Assembly (NCBI RefSeq): GCF_013410955.1
Contig: NZ_JACCCG010000007.1
Location: 33,019 to 97,018, forward strand
DNA from: Microbacterium sp. AK009
Lineage (GTDB): Bacteria > Actinomycetota > Actinomycetes > Actinomycetales > Microbacteriaceae
DNA length: 64,000 nt
Reading direction: 5' to 3'
Both the position numbers and the translations under genes were made by a program. Below the pieces are notes generated by a model. The model was not told the origin of the DNA. It made no database searches and was given only the letters and a program-made list of their open reading frames with translations. Numbering within the stretch: position 1 is the first letter of the stretch; the number at the start of each line of letters is the position of its first letter. Positions 7,624-15,603 of the stretch are shown one piece after another.

Positions 7624-8537
7624 CCCCCCTCGACATCCTCCTCGAGCCGCTGCAGTACGACTTCATGGTGCGCGCACTCGCCACCACGGTCGTCGCCGCG
7701 ATCGTGTGCGCGCTGCTGTCGTGCTGGCTGGTGCTCGTCGGCTGGTCGCTCATGGGCGACGCGGTCTCGCACGCCGTCCTCCCCGGGGTCGTGCTCGCCT
7801 ACGTCTTCGGCGCGCCCTTCGCGCTCGGCGCGCTGATCTTCGGCCTGCTCGCCGTCGCGCTCATCGGTCTCATCCGCGGCACCAGCAGGGTGAAGGAGGA
7901 TGCCGCGATCGGCATCGTCTTCACCACGCTCTTCGCCCTGGGGCTCGTCCTGATCTCGGTCACACCCAGCCAGGCCGATCTCAGCCACATCATCTTCGGC
8001 AACATCCTGGGGATCTCCGACGCCGAGTTCGTGCAGATCCTCATCCTCGCCGCCGTCGCGTTCGCCGTCCTCCTCGTCAGGCGGCGCGACCTCACGCTCT
8101 ACGCCTTCGACCCGACGCACGCGTTCGCGATCGGGCTGTCGCCGCGCATGCTCGGGGCACTCCTGCTCGGGGTGCTCGCCCTCACCGCCGTCGTCGCGCT
8201 GCAGGTGGTCGGCGTGATCCTCGTCGTGGCGATGCTCATCATCCCGGGCGCGACCGCGTACCTCCTCACCGACCGGTTCGGGCGCATGCTCGTCATCGCG
8301 CCGGTCGTCTCGGCGGCAGCGTCCGTGATCGGCATCTATCTGAGCTACTGGTTCGATGCGGCATCCGGGGGCCTCGTCGTCCTCGTGCAGGGGGTGTTCT
8401 TCACACTCGCCTACCTGTTCGCGCCGCGGCAGGGCATCATCGGGCGTCGGATCGCGGCACGCCGCGCGAGCCGTGAAACCGGCCCGCGTCGTGATCAGGG
8501 CGTGTCGCCGGCGAGCACCCGCACGTCGGAGCCCTGA
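7620..8537 (+). CDS. Metal ABC transporter permease
   Basis: A 305-residue membrane protein with about eight to nine hydrophobic segments, of the ABC-3 family (GDAVSHAVLPGV, VVGVILVVAMLIIPGATAYLLT). It forms the channel of the Mn/Zn importer with the two genes before it. The start is GTG at 7620 in a 4-nt overlap. The last 43 bp overlap, tail to tail, the 3' end of the gene on the opposite strand, so no separate terminator fits between them. Confidence 0.88.
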   Translation: MTPLDILLEPLQYDFMVRALATTVVAAIVCALLSCWLVLVGWSLMGDAVSHAVLPGVVLAYVFGAPFALGALIFGLLAVALIGLIRGTSRVKEDAAIGIVFTTLFALGLVLISVTPSQADLSHIIFGNILGISDAEFVQILILAAVAFAVLLVRRRDLTLYAFDPTHAFAIGLSPRMLGALLLGVLALTAVVALQVVGVILVVAMLIIPGATAYLLTDRFGRMLVIAPVVSAAASVIGIYLSYWFDAASGGLVVLVQGVFFTLAYLFAPRQGIIGRRIAARRASRETGPRRDQGVSPASTRTSEP

Positions 8538-9403
8538 CGCACGAACTTCAGCGGCGTACCTTCGGGGAAGCGCTCGAGCAGCTCCGCGGGCATCCTCGGC
8601 TGCACGCGGAACGACACCGATGCGGCGAACGCGCCGACGCCGCAGCCGAGGAAGACCTGCTGCTGCGCCTCGCCGCCGAGCTCGCCGGCCACGCTGCCTC
8701 CGACCACCAGGAGGCACTCGTCCGTGCCGCCCCCGATCCACTCCTCGTCGCTGCTGACGACGGTGAGGCCGTAGAACTCGTCGAACCCGCGCAGCGAGTC
8801 CGCGGGGATGCCGAGGAAATCCGGCGGAGTGAAACCGGGGTCTCGGGCGAGGGTGCCGACCTGCTGGCCGCCGCCGGTGCGCTCGACCGTGGTCGCGCCG
8901 GCGACGGCGATGATCGCACCGATCGCCGCCGCCGCGATGAGCGAGGCGGCCCAGGGCGCGCGGCGTCGGGGGAACCAGGCGCGGAGCGGCGGTCGTTCCT
9001 CGGCCGGACGTCGGTCCTCGGTCAAGGAGAGGTCGGAGGCCGAGGAGAGGTCGGAGGCCGGCGGTTGGTCGGACGCCGGCGGGTGGTCGGAGGCCGGGGA
9101 GAGGTCGGATGCCGCGGGCTCACCGCCATCGGCAAGGGGCCGGCTCTCGGGCTCGGAGCCGAGCGGCGCAGGGGCATCAGGTGCGGCCGGTGCGGCGGGG
9201 GCGCCGGCGGACGGGGCGGTGGGCGTTGCGGGTCCGTGAGCCGGCGGGTCCGGGTCATCCGACCGCGCGGACTTCTCCCTGGCGGCGGCCTCGAGGGCGC
9301 GCAGCCGCGCCAGCGCGGCCGGATCGTCGGCGAGGTCGGCGGCGGGACCCCACGCGCGCTCCCGCAGGCGCCGGAGTTCGTCGATCGTGCCATCGCGCGT
9401 CAT
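8495..9403 (-). CDS. Membrane protein of unknown function, tandem paralogue 1
   Basis: A 302-residue protein that I do not recognise. It has an N-terminal soluble part starting MTRDGTIDELRRLRERAWG, a low-complexity Pro/Ala/Ser/Asp linker containing about five copies of a six-residue unit (xxPASD) encoded by an 18-bp minisatellite at ~9027-9117, one membrane segment (SLIAAAAIGAIIAVAGA), and a C-terminal extracytoplasmic domain. That domain (GFDEFYGLTVVSSDEEWIG...CLLVVGG...FLGCGVGAFAASVSF) aligns throughout with the upstream gene product. The two cysteines (DECL and LGCG) are conserved in both. ATG at 9403 overlaps the upstream stop by 4 nt. Confidence 0.75.
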   Translation of the reverse strand: MTRDGTIDELRRLRERAWGPAADLADDPAALARLRALEAAAREKSARSDDPDPPAHGPATPTAPSAGAPAAPAAPDAPAPLGSEPESRPLADGGEPAASDLSPASDHPPASDQPPASDLSSASDLSLTEDRRPAEERPPLRAWFPRRRAPWAASLIAAAAIGAIIAVAGATTVERTGGGQQVGTLARDPGFTPPDFLGIPADSLRGFDEFYGLTVVSSDEEWIGGGTDECLLVVGGSVAGELGGEAQQQVFLGCGVGAFAASVSFRVQPRMPAELLERFPEGTPLKFVRQGSDVRVLAGDTP

Positions 9404-10233
9404 CCGCCCGCTCCGCCCGCTCCGCCTGCTTCGACGGACTTCTCCTGCCCCACGAACACCCCGACGCGAGACCCGTCGAGCACGAACTGGATCGGGGTGC
9501 CGACGGGGAACGCCGCGATGAGGTCGCGGGGGAGCCCCGGGGAGACCGTGAACTGCGCTGAGGCGGGGAACTCGCCCGCGCCGCACCCCACGAACAGTCG
9601 TCCTTGGAACGCCTGGGACTGGTAGCTGATGTCGCCACCGGCGGTGATGACGAGGCACTGGTCCGAACCCGGCCCGAGCCACTTCTGGTCGCTGGCCATC
9701 ACGACCATGCCGTGGAAGTCCTCGAAGCCGCGCACCGATGACGCCTCGGGATCCATGAACATCGGCGCCTGGAAGTCCTCGACCACGGTCAGGGTCGCCA
9801 CCTGGCGGACCTCGCCGCTGCCGGCGGCAGCCCCCATCACCCCGGCCGTGATTCCCGCACCGACGACGAGGGCGCCCACGAGCGAGGCCGCCCAGGTCAC
9901 GGCCGGCCGAGGTCGTCGGGTGCGACGCGGTTGCTGGTCGTCGGCCGCGTCGGCGGCATCCTCATCGACAGAGATCAGCAGGATGTCGGTGGCCGCGCCC
10001 GTCGCCGAGGGGCGGGGGGCCGCGGCGCCCGGGGGCAGGGGCGGCGCGGGTTCAGGAGCGGCGGGGGGAGGTGCGGGAAGGGCGCGCGCTTCGAGCTCGT
10101 CGAGGCGCGCGAGCGCTGCGGAATCGAGGTGGATGTCCGCCTCGGGGCTGAACGCGCGCCGGCGCAGGGACCGGAGCTCTTCGGCCTCGCCCGCCTCCAG
10201 CGGGGCGGTGCCCCGTCGCGGACCGTCTCCCAT
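9400..10233 (-). CDS. Membrane protein of unknown function, tandem paralogue 2
   Basis: A 277-residue paralogue of the next gene with the same plan: an N-terminal LRSLRRRAFSPEADIHLDSAALARLDELEARAL helix region, a Pro/Ala-rich linker, one membrane segment (residues ~112-135) and an external domain (GFEDFHGMVVMASDQKWLGPGSDQCLVITAGG...LFVGCGAGEFPASAQFTV). The shared DQKWLG/DEEWIG, the paired cysteines, and the C-terminal FPVGTPIQFVLDGSRVGVFVG / FPEGTPLKFVRQGSDVRVLAG point to one duplicated domain. The stop and the following start share ATGA, so the two are probably coexpressed. No function can be assigned. Confidence 0.75.
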   Translation of the reverse strand: MGDGPRRGTAPLEAGEAEELRSLRRRAFSPEADIHLDSAALARLDELEARALPAPPPAAPEPAPPLPPGAAAPRPSATGAATDILLISVDEDAADAADDQQPRRTRRPRPAVTWAASLVGALVVGAGITAGVMGAAAGSGEVRQVATLTVVEDFQAPMFMDPEASSVRGFEDFHGMVVMASDQKWLGPGSDQCLVITAGGDISYQSQAFQGRLFVGCGAGEFPASAQFTVSPGLPRDLIAAFPVGTPIQFVLDGSRVGVFVGQEKSVEAGGAGGAGG

Positions 10234-10253
10234 GCCGTCAGCCTACGGCGGCG

Positions 10254-10994
10254 TCAGCGAGGGAGGGTCGGCGCGGTGGAACGGGGGGCGTCGTGAACGT
10301 CGACCCGGCGTGACCTGTGGCGACGGGTGAGTCGATACGAGGGTTCTCTGGCGTTCCAGACCCACGCCGGCATCGTGGCCCCGGGAAGCATGTGCCGGCC
10401 GGCGTCGAAGTGGATGGGCGAGTCCCCGCCCTCCTCCTCACTCCACAGCTCCACTTCGGCGAAGGGGTGCCAGCGGCCTGAGGGTCGCGCGACGAGCAGG
10501 CGCAGGCGCCACGGGGTCTTCCGCAGCGCAACGGCGAGCTCGCCGGGGTCGATGGGGAGATCGCCGGGTGAGATGGTGACGGCTCCGACGAGCACGTTGC
10601 CGTGGACGCCGCGGTAGGGCAGGAGAGTGGTGAAGCGCGCGCGAGACGGCGAGCCGTGGACCCGCAGTGCGAAGCGCGTGGGGACGGCAAGTCCTGTGGA
10701 GGCCAACTCCAGATCCGCGAAGCCGTCGGGGGTGTGGAAGCGGATGGCCAGTCCCACGATGTCAGGCAGCGGTGCAGGAACCCCGAGGGAGCGCGACGCG
10801 CGGGCTGTCACCACCTGTGGCTCGGTGGGAGCCTCGTCGATCCATCGGATGCCGCTTCCGGATGGCCCGATCCACCGCGACCGGCCGACCAATGCCACGC
10901 CGTGCGGGTGGATGGGTCGCGGATGCCGAAGAGCGAGGATGCCCGCGAACACGGTCTTGAGAAGCCGGCCGACGGCCCGGGAAAGACTGTCCAT
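10254..10994 (-). CDS. Conserved protein of unknown function
   Basis: A 246-residue protein that I cannot place with confidence. It starts MDSLSRAVGRLLKTVFAGILALRHPRPIHPHGVALVG and has RFHTPDGFADLELASTG, a basic middle, and WHPFAEVELWSEEEGGD followed by an Arg/His-rich tail. The early hydrophobic stretch may be a weak membrane or amphipathic segment. ATG at 10994 has GAAAGG 6 nt upstream and is preferred. An in-frame ATG at 11018 would place eight extra codons inside the adjoining palindrome. It shares orientation with the next gene to the right. Confidence 0.6.
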   Translation of the reverse strand: MDSLSRAVGRLLKTVFAGILALRHPRPIHPHGVALVGRSRWIGPSGSGIRWIDEAPTEPQVVTARASRSLGVPAPLPDIVGLAIRFHTPDGFADLELASTGLAVPTRFALRVHGSPSRARFTTLLPYRGVHGNVLVGAVTISPGDLPIDPGELAVALRKTPWRLRLLVARPSGRWHPFAEVELWSEEEGGDSPIHFDAGRHMLPGATMPAWVWNAREPSYRLTRRHRSRRVDVHDAPRSTAPTLPR

Positions 10995-11008
10995 GCGCGC
11001 CTTTCGGG

Positions 11009-11033
11009 AGAGTGACATCAGCGATGTCGCTCT
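11009..11033. promoter_or_regulatory. 11-bp inverted repeat, candidate operator
   Basis: Arms AGAGTGACATC and GATGTCGCTCT are separated by 3 nt with one mismatch. The site sits 15 bp before the preferred start codon of the gene ending at 10254, a place where a TetR- or MarR-like repressor could bind. Which regulator uses it is unknown; a MarR gene lies 0.5 kb away. Confidence 0.5.
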
Positions 11034-11048
11034 CTTGACCGTCGGGTG

Positions 11049-11399
11049 TCAGGCGTGGGCGAGTTCTCGCACCGGCGCCGCAATGGGCTCGACGGGAGCC
11101 TCGAACATGCGTGCATCGAGGTTGAGGCCTCCCGATGAGCTCGCTTCGGCTGCGAGCCGCTGCAGAAGCGGGCCATCGATCTTCTCGGCGTCGACGGTGC
11201 TGAAAGTGAAGCGGAGGGGAATGGCCGGATGCAGCCAGAGCGTCGTGCGCCCGGGGGCTTCGTCGTCGGTGTGACGCCACGTGATGGTGAAGGATTCGTT
11301 CCGCCTCAGCTTCGTCGCTGCCAGCACCTTCACATGCGCGAGCATGCGGTCGGGCATCGAGATCGCCTGCGTGTCGCTGCCGTAGTACAAGTTACCCAT
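11049..11399 (-). CDS. Small conserved Microbacteriaceae protein (DUF7882-like)
   Basis: A 116-residue protein starting MGNLYYGSDTQAISMPDRMLAHVKVLAATKLRRNESFTITW and continuing TTLWLHPAIPLRFTF. This is the pattern of a small family common in Microbacteriaceae that is often mislabelled as ATP-dependent DNA ligase. No ligase motifs are present. ATG at 11399 has a strong GAAGGAG 7 nt upstream. It is divergent from the MarR gene, and the AT-rich palindrome between them probably controls one or both. Function unknown. Confidence 0.7.
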   Translation of the reverse strand: MGNLYYGSDTQAISMPDRMLAHVKVLAATKLRRNESFTITWRHTDDEAPGRTTLWLHPAIPLRFTFSTVDAEKIDGPLLQRLAAEASSSGGLNLDARMFEAPVEPIAAPVRELAHA

Positions 11400-11498
11400 G
11401 GTCCACTCCTTCGCCGGGCCCACCCAACGTTTGGGATCGAGGTATCACCACCGGGAGCGAGCCAATGACGATGAGGCAACGGTAACACGATAGTTCAC

Positions 11499-11514
11499 CA
11501 ATTTAATTAAATTG
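11499..11514. promoter_or_regulatory. Perfect 16-bp AT palindrome between divergent genes (probable MarR operator)
   Basis: CAATTTAATTAAATTG is perfectly self-complementary and stands out sharply in a ~70% GC background. It is ~100 bp before the DUF7882-like gene and ~40 bp before the MarR gene. MarR proteins usually bind such short AT-rich palindromes in their own divergent promoter regions, so autoregulation is likely. Confidence 0.7.
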
Positions 11515-11552
11515 ATGTAATACTCAGGGGGTGACCTACCGCTCGGGTGGGC

Positions 11553-12002
11553 ATGAGGATGGAGGCGATCACCATCGCACGACAGCCATCCGCTCTGCGC
11601 AGGTCGCTCTCGGTTTACGCCGATGCGCGCTCCGCGGCGTTCGCGCAGGCCCGCCGGGACCTCAACATGGGGGAGGGCGACGCGCGCGCACTGATGTTCA
11701 TCTGCGAGCGACCGGGAGTTCGCGCGGCTGATATCGCCTCATACCTCGGCATCACCGCGGCCGGCGCCACTGCGCTCATCGACCGGCTGGTCGAGCGTGG
11801 TGTCGCGACCCGGGACTACGACCCCGACGATCGCCGCGTCATCCGGATCAATCCCGCCGTCGATCTGTCGGATGACCCGTGGTCATCGCTCTGCCGCTTC
11901 GACGAGGACTTCGACGAGGCCGTGGCGCTTCGCGATGTGGCGCGCATCCAGGAATTGTCGATGCTCCTCGACGACTTGACGGCGGCGGTCGCGTCGCGCT
12001 GA
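11553..12002 (+). CDS. MarR-family transcriptional regulator
   Basis: A ~149-residue winged-helix protein with an N-terminal helical dimerisation part, then GVRAADIASYLGITAAGATALIDRLVERGVATRDYDPDDRRVIRI. This is the MarR recognition helix plus wing, with the usual D-x-R-D/DDRR wing. ATG at 11553 is used; GTG at 11547 and ATG at 11559 are equally in frame. It probably represses itself and the divergent small gene through the palindrome at 11499-11514. The ligand is unknown. Confidence 0.85.
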   Translation: MRMEAITIARQPSALRRSLSVYADARSAAFAQARRDLNMGEGDARALMFICERPGVRAADIASYLGITAAGATALIDRLVERGVATRDYDPDDRRVIRINPAVDLSDDPWSSLCRFDEDFDEAVALRDVARIQELSMLLDDLTAAVASR

Positions 12003-12014
12003 TACCGGGTCCGG

Positions 12015-12365
12015 CTAGGGCTGATCGCGCCCCAGGTACTCCGCCGACTTGCGCTCCAGGAACTGACAGAGCCGGGCCACGTAAGCGAGGTCCTCCGCCA
12101 GGGCGCTGACCTGCTCGGGAGGCATCGATATGGGTGCGTCGCGCGGCTCGAAGCTCACCAGCCATCGCGAAGAGCCGGGCCGCTCCGGGCGGATCGCGGT
12201 CGTGGTGGACAGGCGCTCGAAGCTCACGCCCACCAGCCCGGTGTCGGCGCCTCCAGCGCCGTCCTGCGGGAGCACACGGACCGTGCCGGCGAAGCCGGCG
12301 TGATCGCCGGAGGCGAGGAACTCCTCCAGCCACCCCTGCAGGGTGGCGGCGTTGCGAAAGGGCAT
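12015..12365 (-). CDS. Small conserved protein of unknown function
   Basis: A 116-residue protein, convergent with the MarR gene (12 bp between their ends). It starts MPFRNAATLQGWLEEFLASGD and contains SSRWLVSFEPRDAPISMPPEQVSALAEDLAYVARLCQFLERKSAEYLG. The helical C-terminus and codon use look genuine. No domain is recognised. There is no clear Shine-Dalgarno before ATG 12365; a CATAAT hexamer at 12400-12405 on this strand could be its -10. The 12366-12540 interval holds nothing else. Confidence 0.6.
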   Translation of the reverse strand: MPFRNAATLQGWLEEFLASGDHAGFAGTVRVLPQDGAGGADTGLVGVSFERLSTTTAIRPERPGSSRWLVSFEPRDAPISMPPEQVSALAEDLAYVARLCQFLERKSAEYLGRDQP

Positions 12366-12540
12366 GGGGAACCGTTCGGGTCGAGGACGCGCTATCTGGA
12401 TTATGCGTCATCCCGTGCCGCGGCGTCGCAGAATTCTGCCGAGGTCGCAGTGGATCGCCCCTTCCCTGCGACATCATCGCGATCGTGCGACCGAACGAGG
12501 TCCGGTGGACGGGGGGCGGTGGTTCTCGCCGGAGGGCGGA

Positions 12541-13650
12541 TCAGTCCCGCGGCCGGGACTGAACCCTGCGATCAGCGCGCCGTCCGAGCCACTCGCGGAT
12601 GCGTGTGACGACGGAGTCGGGCCGGGGAGGGGGGACCTCCCCTTGGCGCAGCAGGGAGCCGTGCTCGCGAGTGATCCGGCTCGCACGTTCGTTCCGCTCG
12701 ATGACCGTGGTGTCCCGCAGCGGGATGTGGACGGCCTCCTCGGCGGGAAACCCCGCTTGCAGCTCTCGGCCCCGCTCGATCTCGGCATTCAGCTCCACTC
12801 CGAGCAGGAGGGCGACGTTGACCAGGAAGAGCCAGATCAGAAAGATCGTCACTCCGGCGAACGTGCCGAACGTCTCGTTGTAGCGTGCGAAGTTCGACAC
12901 GTAGAAGCCGAAACCGAGCGAGGCCGTACCCATCACCAGCAGAGCGACGAATGCGCCGAGCACCAGCCACCGGAATCGCGGCAATCGGATGTTTCCGGTG
13001 CCCCGGTAGAGGATCGCGATGACGCCGACGAGGGCGAGCGCGAACACCGGCCACCGTGCGATGCTCCAGACATCGAGGGCCACCTCTCCGAAGCCCAGGA
13101 GGCCTCCGACGAGCCGCAGGGTGGGTCCCGAGAGCATCACGATGGCGATCATCAGCATCACGGCGGCGAGGAGCAGGACGGTGAGCCCGAGCTGGAACGG
13201 CTTGCGTTTCCAGTACGGACGGCCTTCCGCCACGCCGTAGATGCGGTTGACGCAGCGCCCGAACGCGCTGACATAGATGGACGACGACCACAGCGCGACC
13301 GCGATGCTCAGAATGAGCGCGATGTCCGCGCCCGTCGTTCCCGAGACGTTGGCGAGTATGGCGTCGGCGGTGTCGATGACCGCGCCCGGTGCCACTTGTT
13401 CCAAGAGCGAGAGCAGCCGCTCGCGGACGTCGTCGCTGTCCCCCACGATGCCGATCACCGCCATGATCGCCAGACCTGCGGGGAAGATCGCCAGCACGCC
13501 GAAGAACGTGAGGGAGCCCGCCGCGTCCACGCCGTCGTCGCGCACGAACTCCACGAACGTGCGCCGGAGCACGTATCTCCAGGTGGCGCTACGGATCTGG
13601 GTGGGCCACGACGGCTTCTCGGCGTCGGCGGAGGTGAGGGCGTCGACCAT
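12541..13650 (-). CDS. YihY/virulence factor BrkB-family membrane protein
   Basis: A ~369-residue protein with six hydrophobic segments and family signatures DGVDAAGSLTFFGVLAIFPAGLA, SIYVSAFGRCVNRIYGV and FARYNETFGTFAGVTIFLIWLFLVNVALLLGVELNAEIER. The last motif is diagnostic of the YihY/BrkB family, once called ribonuclease BN in error; its function is not settled. The C-terminal ~60 residues are charged and cytoplasmic. GTG at 13659 (three codons upstream) is also possible. It is divergent from the copper locus. Confidence 0.88.
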   Translation of the reverse strand: MVDALTSADAEKPSWPTQIRSATWRYVLRRTFVEFVRDDGVDAAGSLTFFGVLAIFPAGLAIMAVIGIVGDSDDVRERLLSLLEQVAPGAVIDTADAILANVSGTTGADIALILSIAVALWSSSIYVSAFGRCVNRIYGVAEGRPYWKRKPFQLGLTVLLLAAVMLMIAIVMLSGPTLRLVGGLLGFGEVALDVWSIARWPVFALALVGVIAILYRGTGNIRLPRFRWLVLGAFVALLVMGTASLGFGFYVSNFARYNETFGTFAGVTIFLIWLFLVNVALLLGVELNAEIERGRELQAGFPAEEAVHIPLRDTTVIERNERASRITREHGSLLRQGEVPPPRPDSVVTRIREWLGRRADRRVQSRPRD

Positions 13651-13709
13651 GCGTGCCACGATAGGTCGGCCCTGGGAACATGATGCCGGCGACGTGCGAG
13701 ACTGAGGGA

Positions 13710-14330
13710 GTGTCCACTGCTCGAGCCGTCCGCGTCGTGCGGGGTTCGGTGGCAGCCGGGGTTGCGACGTTCGTCGCCCTGGTGTCGCATGTCACGGGCG
13801 GCGGTCACATGCCCGGGTGGCTGGGAATCGTCGTGCCGCTCATCCTGTCTCTGGCGGTCTGCACGGTTCTCGCTGGACGGCGGGTGTCGCTGTGGCGGCT
13901 GTCTCTGGCCGTCGCGGTGAGCCAGGTGCTGTTCCACACGCTCTTCGTTCTGGGCGCGGTGCCTTCGTCCGCTTCCTCGCCTGTCGTGTCTTCGCATCAC
14001 GCTCACGGCGTGGCGTCTCTGGCGATGACCGACGCCGCGGGGTCATCGACGAATCTGCATGCGGATGCGTCGATGTGGCTCATGCACGGTCTTGCCGCGG
14101 TTGTGACGATCGCTGCGCTGTACCGCGGCGAGCGGGCGCTCGACCGGCTGTGGGAGATCGTCGCGGAGTTCGCTCGTTGGGCGTGGCGCCGGCTTTTCCC
14201 GGTTCTGAATCTGCCTGTGCGGCCTCTCTCGGGGCGCGTCGCCGCCGTCGGCACGTGGGTGCCGCCGGTGGCTTCGGCCATCGTCTTCGCGGTGTCGCGG
14301 CGCGGGCCGCCGGCCGTCGCTGTGTTCTGA
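13710..14330 (+). CDS. Membrane protein of the copper/CopC locus
   Basis: A ~206-residue protein with four to five hydrophobic segments (GSVAAGVATFVALVSHV, LGIVVPLILSLAVCTVLAG, LSLAVAVSQVLFHTLFVLGAV, MHGLAAVVTIAALY). A His-containing loop (SSHHAHGV and a later NLHADASMWLMHG) could coordinate metal. GTG at 13710 is preferred because GAGACT ends 6 nt before it, the spacing of the leaderless promoters elsewhere here. ATG at 13680 would add ten residues. Genes of this type sit beside copC-like genes in actinobacteria. A role in copper handling is inferred from context only. Confidence 0.7.
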   Translation: MSTARAVRVVRGSVAAGVATFVALVSHVTGGGHMPGWLGIVVPLILSLAVCTVLAGRRVSLWRLSLAVAVSQVLFHTLFVLGAVPSSASSPVVSSHHAHGVASLAMTDAAGSSTNLHADASMWLMHGLAAVVTIAALYRGERALDRLWEIVAEFARWAWRRLFPVLNLPVRPLSGRVAAVGTWVPPVASAIVFAVSRRGPPAVAVF

Positions 14331-14434
14331 CCTTCGCCGACGCCGCAGCCTGACGCGCGCCTCGGCGCGTTCCTCGCGTTCCCTCCGAGCGCTCGAATCC
14401 TGCGCACCCTTCACGGTGCGTGCGAGAGGTTGTC

Positions 14435-15052
14435 ATGTCACCGATCCGCCGGTTCTCGGTCGGGCTGGTGGCGGCGGTCGTCGTGGTTCTGGCGTCCGTT
14501 GCCCCGGCTTCGGCTCACGATGAATTGCTGTCCAGTTCGCCCGGGGAGGATGCGCGTCTGGATGTCCCGCCGTCTTCCGTGTCACTGACCTTCAGCGGCG
14601 ATGTGATGGAGCTCGGCGCCCTGGTGCTGGTTGCAGACCATGCGGATCGAGATTGGACGGCTGCGGCTCCCGTCATCGAGTGGGACACCTTGACTGTTCC
14701 TCTCGAGGAGGGCATGCCGGTCGGTGGGTACGAGATTCGGTGGCGGGTCGTCTCCTCGGACGGTCACCCCATCTCCGGGGTGATCCCGTTCACCGTGGGG
14801 AACGCTGAACCCTTGCAACGCAGCGCCGCTGCCGGCGGCACAGATGCGTCCACGGACACGGGTGGGGCCGCAGCGCCGGAACAGCAGAGTCAGAACGCAC
14901 AGGAGAACGGGGGCGTCCTCCGAGTCGTCCTCATCGGCATCGCGGGCGCAGCTGTGGCTGTCGCCGTGCTCGCCGCCATCTTCTTCCTTCGCCGTCGACG
15001 TCACGTCGTCGGTGCCGACGAGGCCGTTGCGCCGCCGTCGGAGCATTCCTGA
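14435..15052 (+). CDS. copC: CopC/YobA-family copper-binding protein with C-terminal membrane anchor
   Basis: A 205-residue precursor. After a Sec signal peptide ending ASA, the mature protein begins HDELLSSSPGEDARLDVPPSSVSLTFSG, the CopC hallmark in which the new N-terminal His is a Cu(II) ligand. The second hallmark VVSSDGHPISGVIPFTV supplies the other ligands. A Ser/Gln-rich linker leads to a C-terminal membrane helix (residues ~165-188) and a basic tail. It probably holds copper on the outer membrane face. ATG at 14435 has GAGAGG 5 nt upstream. It is followed 14 bp later by the PCuAC gene. Confidence 0.88.
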   Translation: MSPIRRFSVGLVAAVVVVLASVAPASAHDELLSSSPGEDARLDVPPSSVSLTFSGDVMELGALVLVADHADRDWTAAAPVIEWDTLTVPLEEGMPVGGYEIRWRVVSSDGHPISGVIPFTVGNAEPLQRSAAAGGTDASTDTGGAAAPEQQSQNAQENGGVLRVVLIGIAGAAVAVAVLAAIFFLRRRRHVVGADEAVAPPSEHS

Positions 15053-15066
15053 AAGGTACCTTCGTG

Positions 15067-15603
15067 ATGAATCGTTCTACCCGCACCCGCCTCGGCGTCC
15101 TCACCGCCGTGGCTGCGCTTGCCCTCACTGGCTGCGCAACCTCCACGACCCCGGCGACCGACACCGCCGCCACCATCTCTGCGGGCGACGCTGTCGTCAT
15201 CAGTGATGCGTGGGTCAAGTCAGCCGAGTCCGGCATGTCGGCCGCGTTCGGAGAACTCACCAACGACAGCGACACAGACGTGACGGTGGTGTCGGCCACG
15301 ACCGAGGCGTCATCCATGATCGAACTCCACGAGACGGTGGAGAACGATGACGGCCAGATGGTGATGCGCGAGATCGGAGGCGGGTTCGTGATCCCCGCCG
15401 ACGGTTCGATGACCCTCGAACCCGGTGGCAATCACATCATGCTGATGGACCTCACCGCGCCGCTTGCGGCGGGGGAGGAGGTCACCTTCACCCTCACCTT
15501 CTCCGACGACAGCACATACGAGTTCACCGCGCCGGTGAAGGACTACTCCGGCGCGAACGAGACGTATGAGGGCGGGGAGATGGACATGGAGATGGATCAG
15601 TAA
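15067..15603 (+). CDS. PCu(A)C-family copper chaperone lipoprotein
   Basis: A 178-residue lipoprotein precursor (lipobox LALTGC). The PCuAC domain shows MIELHETVENDDGQMVMREI and PGGNHIMLMDL, that is, the H...M...HxM copper(I) motif, with one residue more than usual between the first His and the MxM pair. The acidic, Met-rich tail (GGEMDMEMDQ) may be an added metal site. In Streptomyces the equivalent ECuC passes copper towards Sco and cuproenzymes and is encoded beside a DyP peroxidase. The stop codon overlaps the next start by 1 nt (TAATG). Confidence 0.88.
   Translation: MNRSTRTRLGVLTAVAALALTGCATSTTPATDTAATISAGDAVVISDAWVKSAESGMSAAFGELTNDSDTDVTVVSATTEASSMIELHETVENDDGQMVMREIGGGFVIPADGSMTLEPGGNHIMLMDLTAPLAAGEEVTFTLTFSDDSTYEFTAPVKDYSGANETYEGGEMDMEMDQ

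Noticed and set aside
7167..8741. A 524-codon leftward frame opposite the metal permease genes
   Set aside because: Asp/Glu/Arg-rich antisense shadow of the ABC transporter genes.
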